This document shows, piece by piece, positions 1 through 6,219 of a stretch of 8,503 bases of DNA (position 1 is the stretch's first letter; each line of letters begins with the position of its first letter). Made by a program: the position numbers and the translations under genes. This stretch comes from Firmicutes bacterium CAG:460 (lineage in GTDB: Bacteria > Bacillota_I > Bacilli_A > RF39 > UBA660). Under the pieces are notes generated by a model. It made no database searches. It was not told the origin of the DNA and saw only the letters and a list, made by a program, of their open reading frames with translations. The DNA is taken from contig FR899759.1 of NCBI GenBank assembly GCA_000437355.1, positions 7,034-15,536 of the forward strand, given 5' to 3'.

Positions 1-1102
1 TACAAGGAAGAGGTTCATCACTATTACAGGATACAGAATAGCTATAAACTTCACCTGATGAATAAATTGCAAAAACCTCAAATGAATATTTAGAACTACG
101 AGTAATTGTATATTCATCACTTCCTAAATATAACCAATTTTCTGCTTTTATCGCTCTATAATCTTTAGTAGCATCATTTGAATTATATGCCACTAAAGTC
201 CAGTTGTCTTGTAAAACTGCAAACATGTAATCACTTACATACATTAATCCTATCTTTGCACTATATTCAGTTTCTCCTGTAGATGCTGTTGTTGATGGAT
301 TTTTTATTTCATAATCATAAACTTCTTTTGCTGTTGATACTGATATATTATCCCAGGTATTTCCTCCAACTTTCCATGTCGCCACATCTATCTTATCTGA
401 TAACGTTCCTATACTGGTTAAATATGTTCCATTTAAATATGTATTTAAGCTTGATATTGACCACGTATTATAATTTGAAGTATCCCAATGCATTTTTACT
501 ACAGATTTATCCTTAATTACTTTAACTTTATCTCCAAATACACCAATTATTCTAAATAAATTATCATCAGGACATGTTGTAGCATCCGAACCTAAACAAA
601 TATAGTTATTTGGATTTGCTCCAGCATATCTATAATTATTGTCTCCGGCCCCATTTGTTAAACTTGCATTATGATAATATATTCCATTTTCCCCTTGTGT
701 TCCAGTATATAATTTTGCAACATGACATGCCAATGTACTAGTATTACATAATTTATCAAACCTAGCAATATCAAAATACACATAACATTTATCAGCAGAT
801 ACACCACTCATTAAAATTTTTTTGTTTACATCATCCCAACTTAATTCACTTCCGTTTTCACATCTAGATAATTCTGTATTAAACTTATATCCTTCTGTTG
901 GCCATTCACTTTGAGTTACTGTTTTATAATCACCTGCTCCTGCTGTTTGTTCTAAATTCATTGTTAACAAATTATTACTTTTCTTAGACTTATTACCAAC
1001 TTCATTTGTTATCTCAACATTATCCCTATTTACTACTAACATAATTGTTGAAAAAATAGCTATAAAAACCATTAAAATTATTGTAACTTTTTTCTTATTC
1101 AT
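1..1102 (-). CDS. Membrane-anchored surface protein, YTGTQGENG/YYHN family (3' end beyond window)
   Basis: The frame is open from ATG at 1102 to the window edge (367 codons seen). An AGAGGT Shine-Dalgarno (1116-1111) lies 8 nt upstream. Residues 6-24 form one hydrophobic segment after a KKK run, so it is a signal-anchor or signal peptide with the rest outside the cell. Visible blocks are residues 47-110 (SEWPTEGYKFN, ELSRCENG, SDKCYVYFD-like) and residues 132-197 (YTGTQGENG, YYHN, LTNGAGDN, YRYAGANPNNY, FRIIGVFGDKVKVIK). A Trp-rich half follows (W206, W214, W243, W250, W301, W323). I recognise this pattern from memory as a large, often multi-copy group of extracellular proteins in low-GC gut Firmicutes; its function is not established. 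Eight cysteines (81, 106, 119, 126, 169, 177, 359, 367) could form disulfides. I expect a C-terminal 'RPxFYL'-like end just outside the window. It may be regulated by the divergent HTH protein through the palindrome in its promoter. Confidence 0.8.
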   Translation of the reverse strand, partial: MNKKKVTIILMVFIAIFSTIMLVVNRDNVEITNEVGNKSKKSNNLLTMNLEQTAGAGDYKTVTQSEWPTEGYKFNTELSRCENGSELSWDDVNKKILMSGVSADKCYVYFDIARFDKLCNTSTLACHVAKLYTGTQGENGIYYHNASLTNGAGDNNYRYAGANPNNYICLGSDATTCPDDNLFRIIGVFGDKVKVIKDKSVVKMHWDTSNYNTWSISSLNTYLNGTYLTSIGTLSDKIDVATWKVGGNTWDNISVSTAKEVYDYEIKNPSTTASTGETEYSAKIGLMYVSDYMFAVLQDNWTLVAYNSNDATKDYRAIKAENWLYLGSDEYTITRSSKYSFEVFAIYSSGEVYSYSVSCNSDEPLPC

Positions 1103-1127
1103 GCCATTTTACCTCTATTCTTATTCT

Positions 1128-1156
1128 ATTATACTGGTTATATAACCAATAGTCAA
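1128..1156 (-). promoter_or_regulatory. Promoter of the surface-protein gene
   Basis: Read on the minus strand, TTGACT (1156-1151) is followed after exactly 17 bp by a perfect TATAAT (1133-1128). The expected transcription start is near 1121, giving a leader of about 20 nt that carries the AGAGGT Shine-Dalgarno. This is the best sigma-A-type promoter match in the window. Confidence 0.7.
1135..1148. promoter_or_regulatory. 14-bp perfect palindrome, candidate operator
   Basis: TGGTTATATAACCA is a perfect self-complementary 14-mer. It occupies almost the whole 17-bp spacer between the -35 and -10 of the surface-protein promoter. A dimeric repressor bound here would block RNA polymerase. The nearest regulator is the divergent HTH protein starting at 1198, which makes it the first candidate to bind; that pairing is inference. 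Confidence 0.5.
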
Positions 1157-1197
1157 GTATCCTTAATCATTGTTAGAATTAAACCGAGGTATAAAAT

Positions 1198-1440
1198 ATG
1201 AAAGATGCTATAAAAGTTGAAATCGACAATGGATATTATTTATTTAAGTTAGGTAAGTTACTTAAAGATAATAACATTAGCATTAATAAATTAATTAGAG
1301 ATACTAACACAGACTTTAAAGTTATTAAAAGATTAATGACTGGTGAACTTGTTAGGATTGATATTATTGTGCTTGCAAGACTGTGCATATATTTTAAGTG
1401 TGAGATAAATGATATTGTTGAATATATAAGATATGAGTAA
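1198..1440 (+). CDS. Small Cro/CI-type HTH transcriptional regulator
   Basis: An 80-residue protein consisting of little more than one DNA-binding domain. The pattern at residues 15-77 (LFKLGKLLKDNNISINKLI, then the recognition-helix region TDFKVIKRLMTGE, then LARLCIYFKCEINDIVEYI) matches the XRE/HTH_26 fold, in which helices 2-3 contact DNA and the last helices pack the dimer. The start is supported by GAGGT at 1186-1190, 7 nt before ATG. An extended -10-like TGTTAGAAT (1171-1179) could drive it with almost no leader, but I see no good -35. It is divergent from the surface-protein gene and ends 10 nt before a strong terminator, so it is probably monocistronic. The palindrome at 1135-1148 lies in the shared 95-bp intergenic region, so control of itself and of the surface gene is plausible. 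No ligand or enzymatic domain is present. The family assignment is solid; the target is a guess. Confidence 0.85.
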   Translation: MKDAIKVEIDNGYYLFKLGKLLKDNNISINKLIRDTNTDFKVIKRLMTGELVRIDIIVLARLCIYFKCEINDIVEYIRYE

Positions 1441-1449
1441 TATTAAAAA

Positions 1450-1475
1450 AAAAATCCGAGATAAGTCGGATTTTT
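1450..1475. terminator. Bidirectional intrinsic terminator
   Basis: AAAAATCCGA (1450-1459) pairs perfectly with TCGGATTTTT (1466-1475) around a 6-nt loop, GATAAG. On the plus strand it is followed by a T-rich tract after the HTH gene. On the minus strand the run of ten A at 1445-1454 becomes a T tract directly after the exporter stop codon (1481-1483). It serves both convergent genes. Confidence 0.9.
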
Positions 1476-1480
1476 CTATT

Positions 1481-3076
1481 TTATTTACTTAATTTATATA
1501 CAAACAATGTACTATCAGCATTATTTGATGCAAAACCTTTATAAGATTTTGATAAGTTAACTAAATTTTCAATCTTTTCGCTATAAGTAATTATTCTATT
1601 TGAGTAATTAACTAATGTTTTAATACCTTGATTATTTAGTTGTGTTGTTCCTAAAGATATTTTTGTTGCCCCATTATTTAAGGTACTAATACCCTTATTT
1701 ATTTCAGTTGATGCTTGAGATAATTTATTTAAACCAACACTTAATTCATTTAAACTTGCATTTAATAATGTAACTTTTCCTTGCATTTCTTTAACATCTT
1801 CTAATTTTGTTGTTAAAGTATCAAGTAAGCTATTTAAATCTTCTAGATTTGTAATCATTTCTTTTACAGCATCATTATTAGCAACAAGTAATAATTTTAA
1901 TTCATAAGTTGATTTAACATTTTTTAATTCTTGTTCTTCTGCTACAGTTAGATTTGGATTAAGTTTTTTAATTCTTGCAATCATTTCTGTTTCAGTTTCT
2001 GTTGGGCTCATTTTTTTAACTTTATATGCAGCTTCAACTAGAGGATTAGTTAGTTTAGTAATAGTTGCTTCATTTTTAGCTTGTAAAACTTTTAAATTTG
2101 CAAGTGAACCATCAATATCTTTATCTTCCATCATAGTTTTAGCATCAGTTAAAGTTGTAAGCATTTCATCAACACCATCTACTAATTTAATTGTACCATT
2201 TGCTATTTTTTCTAAAGATGCAGATGCAGTTGCTAATTTTTCATTAAAAATACTTGAATTTGTAAATAATGTACTTGTTCCATTTGCTAAATCTTTTGTT
2301 CCAGCTTCCAATTCATCCATTTTTTCACCTAGAGTAGAAATTGATGATGTTAAAATATCCAATTTATCAAATATTCCTAAATCTAATTCTGATAAAATTT
2401 TTGGAGAAGCCACCATATAAATATCATTTATTTCAAAATCTGTTGTATTATAAGTAATTGTAACTTTATTTAGACTTTTAAATTCATTGATATTTGTATA
2501 TTCATAAAGGCCTGGGGCACTAATAGATAGTAGAACACTACGAGTACCAGTATCAGTTACTTTACCATTTGTAATACTTATATCTGTATTTGTATCACTA
2601 TCCATCATTGCACCAAGAGCTACAACATATGGTGTAAATGTATTATCAGTACGAAGTAAAGAATTGTTAAGAAGTGATATTTCAATTTTTATTTTACCAC
2701 TTTTACCAATCATATCAGTAGCTTTAGTAACTTTTCCATTTAAATAATACTTAGTAACAACATTTATAGGTTGAGCTTTTTTAGTTATTCCTGTGTAAAA
2801 TATATCTTTTCCTTTTGCATACCATGTAACAATATCGTTATCTAATGTAAAGTCTTCACTACCATTTACATTTAAAATATTTGTTAAGATAGAATTATCT
2901 TTAATTTCTCCATCTTTATCATTTTCTAAATGATTACTTACAGTAGTCTTTTTTACAGTTCCTGTATAATCCATATTGGTGTAAACATTTTCAGTTTTTG
3001 AAGCATTAACACTAAAAGGCATTAATGATAAAGCACTAATTGTAAGAACAGAGACAACTGTTTTTAAATTTTTCAT
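1481..3076 (-). other. C-terminal secreted module with its own start site; possibly an independent 531-aa protein
   Basis: An ATG at 3076 (codon 688 of the long frame) is preceded by AAGGA at 3087-3083, spaced 6 nt. It opens with a textbook signal peptide (MKNLK, core TVVSVLTISALSLMPFS, VNA|S). These are the marks of a genuine translation start, so the module could be made on its own and exported, as well as or instead of as the tail of the pump. Its beta domain plus heptad coiled coil resembles the extracellular region of YhgE/Pip proteins, but it lacks their own membrane segments and ends in YKGFASNNADSTLFVYK. It may form a periplasm-like or wall-spanning conduit for the exporter; that role is inference. 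Which product is real cannot be decided from the sequence alone. Confidence 0.55.
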
Positions 3077-5137
3077 TTTATTTCCTTCTTTCTTATTTTT
3101 AACAATAAATTTATCACATACCATTAATAGAGATGGTAATATTAATATAACAACTATACTAGATATGATGGCTCCACGAGATAGAAGTTCACATATACTA
3201 CCTATCATATCTATTTTAGTGTAAAAAGCTACTCCGAATGTTGCAGCAAAGAAGCATAATGCAGATGTTATAATTGATGGAACTGTTAAACTTAATGTTT
3301 TAAGCATTGCTTCTTTTTTATCTTTAATTATTTGTCTTTCTTCCATATATTTTGTTGACATCAATATTGCATAGTCAATTGTTGCTCCAAGTTGAATAGT
3401 ACCTACAACGATTGAGGCTATAAATGGAAGAGTTGTATTTGTGTAGAATGCTACAGACATATTACAGAATATTGCAAATTCTATTGTAAGTATTAAAATA
3501 ATTGGTAAATTAATTTGTTTTAATACTAAAATCATTATTATAAATATTACAAGTATTGATGTGTAGTTAACCATTCTAAAGTCATGATCAGCAATTGTAA
3601 CTAAGTCATTCATTAGTGGTCCTTCACCAGCAATAATACTAGTTTTATCATATGATTTAACTAAATCGTTTATTTTTTCAATTTGACTTGCCAGTTCATC
3701 TGATGCTATTTCATATGTTGAATTTACAATGATAAGTTGATATTTATCATTATCCATCATTTTATTTAAATCACTTGGAAGTAACATCGCCATTGCAGGG
3801 TCCATAAATGTTGATGGAGCTAAAACCAAATCAATACCTTCAATATTTTCTAGTTTGCCTACAAGTTCTTTGACATCATTTGTCTTAACATCTTTGTCAA
3901 GCAATATTATTTCTGGAGAAACAATATTAAATTTTTCTGCTAAATCAGAATTTGCAACATTGAATGCTAAATCTTTAGGTAAAGATTCATCAAGTTTGTA
4001 ATATACATCATAATTTTTATTACCATAATATGCTGGTATTAATAAAATTAAGAATGCTATGATTATACCTTTATAATGTTTAGTAGAAAATTCTTGTAAC
4101 TTTTTAAATTCTGGAAGCAATACTTTGTGTTTTGTTTTATCAATTAGTTTATCACCAACCATTAAAAGCGCTGGGAATAAAGTAAGAACACATATTAAGC
4201 CCCATAAAACACCTTTAGCCATAACAATACCGATATCAGTACCAAGAGTTAAGTCCATTGTACATAATGCTAAAAATCCTGCGAATGTTGTAAGGGATGA
4301 ACCAAGTACTGATTGAAATGTTGCCACAATTGCACTAGCCATTGCATCTTGTTTTGACATCTTTGGATTATCAAGTTTAGCTTGTTCATATTTATGATAC
4401 AAGAATATTGAGAAGTCCATTGTAACCCCAAGTTGTAAGACTGCAGTTATTGCTTGAGTTATATAAGAAATTTGTCCTAAGAAAATATTTGACCCCATGT
4501 TGTAAATAATAGCAAAACCGATATTTCCAAGTAAGAAGAATGGTATAACATAAGAGTCAGTTGCTACAAATAAGACTGCTAAACAAAGAATAACAGCAAT
4601 TGTTACATAAGCAAATATTTCTTTATTTGATAAATCCATTGTATCAATTACCATACTTGTCATACTACTTACTTTTGTAGCATCACCTACTACTTCACGA
4701 AGGCTTCTTACAGCATCAATTGTTACATCTTCACTAGTTGTACCATCAAATGTTACCATGATAATTGTTTCATTATCTTTATTTAACTTTTCTGTTACTT
4801 GTGTTGGTAACATATCAATTGGAATAAGTGTATCAGTTGCATCTGCAATACTAACAACAGCATTTACTCCTTCAATTTTTTTAATATCTTTTTCTAAATC
4901 TAACATTTTTTTATTATTAGAACTATCTACCATAACAAAAGCATAAGCACCTAAACCAAAATCATCTGTTAAGATATTTTCACCTTTTATGGTATCTACA
5001 GAGTCTGGAAGATAAACTAGGATATCGTAGTTAATCCTCGTGTTTACATAACCATAGATAGCAGGTACTAGTAACAAAAAGCTTATTACTAATATAAGTA
5101 CACTATGGTTTGCTATAAACTTTGCAAATTTTTTCAT
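1481..5137 (-). CDS. MMPL/RND-family exporter fused in frame to a secreted YhgE-like coiled-coil protein
   Basis: The 1218-codon frame holds two proteins. Residues 1-680 form a complete MMPL-type pump. TM1 is at about 11-30, with an extracytoplasmic loop to about 172 and five TMs to about 327. TM7 is at about 357-371, with a second loop to about 522 and five more TMs to about 675. Both halves carry the TM4/TM10 proton-relay signature, as GVTMDF (Asp241) and GATIDY (Asp588-Tyr589); in MmpL3 the equivalent pairs are both Asp-Tyr. From Met688 a typical signal peptide begins (MKNLK, hydrophobic core, cleavage likely after VNA at 712). It is followed by a beta-rich region (about 713-905, GKSGKIKIEI and APGLYEY motifs) and a long coiled coil (about 915-1195) with YhgE/Pip-like GT/NGA heptads. 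Separate neighbouring genes are what I would expect, so the fusion is unusual. If translated whole, the signal peptide becomes TM13 and puts the coiled coil outside, which is topologically consistent. The start has GGTGAG 5 nt upstream. The substrate is unknown (lipid, peptide or drug). The divergent TetR gene is the likely regulator. Confidence 0.85.
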   Translation of the reverse strand: MKKFAKFIANHSVLILVISFLLLVPAIYGYVNTRINYDILVYLPDSVDTIKGENILTDDFGLGAYAFVMVDSSNNKKMLDLEKDIKKIEGVNAVVSIADATDTLIPIDMLPTQVTEKLNKDNETIIMVTFDGTTSEDVTIDAVRSLREVVGDATKVSSMTSMVIDTMDLSNKEIFAYVTIAVILCLAVLFVATDSYVIPFFLLGNIGFAIIYNMGSNIFLGQISYITQAITAVLQLGVTMDFSIFLYHKYEQAKLDNPKMSKQDAMASAIVATFQSVLGSSLTTFAGFLALCTMDLTLGTDIGIVMAKGVLWGLICVLTLFPALLMVGDKLIDKTKHKVLLPEFKKLQEFSTKHYKGIIIAFLILLIPAYYGNKNYDVYYKLDESLPKDLAFNVANSDLAEKFNIVSPEIILLDKDVKTNDVKELVGKLENIEGIDLVLAPSTFMDPAMAMLLPSDLNKMMDNDKYQLIIVNSTYEIASDELASQIEKINDLVKSYDKTSIIAGEGPLMNDLVTIADHDFRMVNYTSILVIFIIMILVLKQINLPIILILTIEFAIFCNMSVAFYTNTTLPFIASIVVGTIQLGATIDYAILMSTKYMEERQIIKDKKEAMLKTLSLTVPSIITSALCFFAATFGVAFYTKIDMIGSICELLSRGAIISSIVVILILPSLLMVCDKFIVKNKKEGNKMKNLKTVVSVLTISALSLMPFSVNASKTENVYTNMDYTGTVKKTTVSNHLENDKDGEIKDNSILTNILNVNGSEDFTLDNDIVTWYAKGKDIFYTGITKKAQPINVVTKYYLNGKVTKATDMIGKSGKIKIEISLLNNSLLRTDNTFTPYVVALGAMMDSDTNTDISITNGKVTDTGTRSVLLSISAPGLYEYTNINEFKSLNKVTITYNTTDFEINDIYMVASPKILSELDLGIFDKLDILTSSISTLGEKMDELEAGTKDLANGTSTLFTNSSIFNEKLATASASLEKIANGTIKLVDGVDEMLTTLTDAKTMMEDKDIDGSLANLKVLQAKNEATITKLTNPLVEAAYKVKKMSPTETETEMIARIKKLNPNLTVAEEQELKNVKSTYELKLLLVANNDAVKEMITNLEDLNSLLDTLTTKLEDVKEMQGKVTLLNASLNELSVGLNKLSQASTEINKGISTLNNGATKISLGTTQLNNQGIKTLVNYSNRIITYSEKIENLVNLSKSYKGFASNNADSTLFVYKLSK
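3074..3087 (-). promoter_or_regulatory. Internal ribosome-binding site and ATG at the fusion junction
   Basis: On the minus strand the sequence reads AAGGAAATAAAATG: a Shine-Dalgarno, a 6-nt spacer and ATG at 3076. A TAA at 3080-3078, out of frame with the pump, sits one base before the ATG. TAA-A-ATG is a common arrangement for two coupled genes. A one-base indel upstream would separate or fuse the two frames. Confidence 0.6.
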
Positions 5138-5157
5138 TTTTTCTCACCACGCTATAT

Positions 5158-5186
5158 ATACTATGCTAAATAACTAAAAATTTCAA
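5158..5186 (-). promoter_or_regulatory. Candidate promoter of the exporter gene
   Basis: On the minus strand, TTGAAA (5186-5181) is followed after 17 bp by TAGTAT (5163-5158). Transcription would start near 5151, just ahead of the GGTGAG Shine-Dalgarno (5148-5143). The match is good at -35 and moderate at -10; chance matches are common in DNA this AT-rich. Confidence 0.45.
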
Positions 5187-5214
5187 AAACAAAACATTAT
5201 TTTTGTATAATATC

Positions 5215-5265
5215 CAACATATTGTTGTTTATTGTGTTATATTTATCCTAACTTGTGTTGTTTAT
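5215..5265. promoter_or_regulatory. Candidate TetR operator region: inverted and direct repeats
   Basis: The exporter-TetR intergenic region holds an interrupted palindrome, CAACA-TAT-TGTTG (5215-5227). It also holds a 10-nt direct repeat, TGTTGTTTAT, at 5223-5232 and 5256-5265, 33 bp apart or about three helical turns. TetR proteins usually bind such sites between themselves and their divergent target. The repeats lie upstream of both candidate promoters, and the second copy ends beside the TetR -35. Binding is inferred. Confidence 0.35.
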
Positions 5266-5266
5266 C

Positions 5267-5294
5267 TTTACAAAAGTAGTTTTTGCTGTATAAT
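5267..5294 (+). promoter_or_regulatory. Candidate promoter of the TetR-family gene
   Basis: TTTACA (5267-5272) is followed after 16 bp by a perfect TATAAT (5289-5294). The expected start, near 5301, falls at the Shine-Dalgarno AGGTG (5301-5305), so the leader would be only about 11 nt before ATG 5312. Confidence 0.5.
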
Positions 5295-5311
5295 GTAGGT
5301 AGGTGATTATA

Positions 5312-5881
5312 ATGGCAAAAAAAGTTGATTTAAGAATAATAAAAACAAAAAAGAACCTATATGAAGGCTTATTAAACTTAATGAAAGAAAGAACTTTTGA
5401 AGAAATAAAAGTATCTGATATATGCAATAAAGCTTTAACTAATCGTTCTACATTCTATGACCATTTTTCAGATAAATATGAATTATTAGATTCATTGATT
5501 AATGATTTGGAAAATGATTTGGTAGAAAAGTTAGAAGAAAATGTAAATTACAGTAATGCCAAAGAATATTATATGCAAATGATTGAAATATTTTTTGACC
5601 ATATTAGTAACAATATTAATGTTTATTCTTCAATACTTAAGAAAAATAATAATAGCATTGTTATGGATATGGCAAATGATGCCATTTATAGAGATGTAGA
5701 AAATCATATTAGAAAAAGTGATAAGATATTAAAAACAGAAATACCTGTAGAAATAATATCTAAATTCTATGTTAGTGCAGTTATAAATGTTTGTTTAGAA
5801 TATATTAAATTTCCAAATAAATATGAAAAAGAAGATATCCTTAAATACTTAGATATCCTCTTACCTGATAAAATTTATTAA
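5312..5881 (+). CDS. TetR/AcrR-family transcriptional regulator
   Basis: A 189-residue protein of normal TetR length. The N-terminal DNA-binding domain covers residues 8-55. The HTH is seen in IKVSDICNKALTNRSTFYDHF, where 'STFYxHFxxKxxLL' is the family's hallmark turn and recognition helix. The all-helical C-terminal part (about 60-189) is the ligand and dimer domain and resembles the TetR_C_8/DhaS-like type; the ligand is not predictable. I chose ATG 5312 over the in-frame GTG at 5303 because that GTG lies inside the AGGTAGGTG Shine-Dalgarno. The gene is divergent from the MMPL exporter across a repeat-bearing intergenic region, the classic layout for a local repressor of an efflux pump. Its stop overlaps the stop of the convergent downstream gene by 3 bp (4 bp between gene ends), and I see no terminator between them. 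Confidence 0.9.
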   Translation: MAKKVDLRIIKTKKNLYEGLLNLMKERTFEEIKVSDICNKALTNRSTFYDHFSDKYELLDSLINDLENDLVEKLEENVNYSNAKEYYMQMIEIFFDHISNNINVYSSILKKNNNSIVMDMANDAIYRDVENHIRKSDKILKTEIPVEIISKFYVSAVINVCLEYIKFPNKYEKEDILKYLDILLPDKIY

Positions 5882-6219
5882 TTAAAATAATTCTCATCCA
5901 TTAATGGTATGATATCAATTCCTGGTGTCTCATATGGATGATTTTTTTTAATTACTTCTAAAACTTCTTTTACTTTTTCAACTCTACAAATTACTTCTAA
6001 CTTTATTTCTTTTACTTTTTCTAACTTTTCTTTTCTACCAATTGTTGGATTAGCTTTACTATTTGGTTTAAATGTTCCAATAACTTTTGTTGATACAGAA
6101 CAATCTGTATAATTTCCAATAACACCAGCTCCAGTATTACATATTATTTCTCTTAAACTATCTGCATTACTTCTTGGAACCATTACTACTATTTTAACTT
6201 TATTTATGTTTATATTCAC
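5878..6219 (-). CDS. Stand-alone YqfO/NIF3-insert domain protein (PII/CutA-like, COG3323 type)
   Basis: A 113-residue protein matching the ferredoxin-like domain found inserted in bacterial NIF3/YqfO proteins and also as stand-alone copies. The motifs in order are KIVVMVP at the N-terminus, then GAGVIGNYTDCSVST, GTFKP, NPTIG, and HPYETPGIDIIPL near the C-terminus; these conserved Gly, Asn, His and Pro blocks identify the family. The fold is like PII and CutA and usually forms trimers. The biochemical role is not known, although metal or small-molecule sensing is often suggested. GTG 6219 is preferred because GGTGA (6229-6225) sits 5 nt before it. ATG 6231, which adds four residues, has no Shine-Dalgarno. 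The start overlaps the 3' end of the HD-hydrolase gene by 20 bp, implying translational coupling and a shared transcript. The stop overlaps that of the convergent TetR gene. Confidence 0.82.
   Translation of the reverse strand: MNININKVKIVVMVPRSNADSLREIICNTGAGVIGNYTDCSVSTKVIGTFKPNSKANPTIGRKEKLEKVKEIKLEVICRVEKVKEVLEVIKKNHPYETPGIDIIPLMDENYFN

Noticed and set aside
129..138. Partial copy of the 1135-1148 palindrome half (TATAACCAAT), with another half-match near 8080 (TATAACCAGT)
   Set aside because: Both are only 10-bp matches inside coding sequence for conserved residues, with no palindrome or promoter. They are chance matches, not inversion partners.
283..516. 77-codon plus-strand frame
   Set aside because: It lies antisense to the surface-protein gene, whose conserved Trp/Gly motifs occupy the same DNA. 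Its product is a low-complexity Leu/Tyr string with no Shine-Dalgarno.
1440..1500. CRISPR, tRNA, transposon or phage signatures anywhere in the window
   Set aside because: No repeated spacer units, cloverleaf, transposase motifs, long terminal inverted repeats or phage genes were seen. The hairpin here is an ordinary terminator.
4125..4316. 63-codon plus-strand frame
   Set aside because: Antisense shadow of the exporter's TM segments; no family features.
4758..4946. 62-codon plus-strand frame
   Set aside because: Antisense shadow of the exporter's first extracytoplasmic loop; no ribosome-binding site.
5303..5311. GTG 5303 as the TetR start
   Set aside because: The GTG is part of the AGGTAGGTG Shine-Dalgarno; ATG 5312 has ideal spacing and begins a typical MAKK N-terminus.
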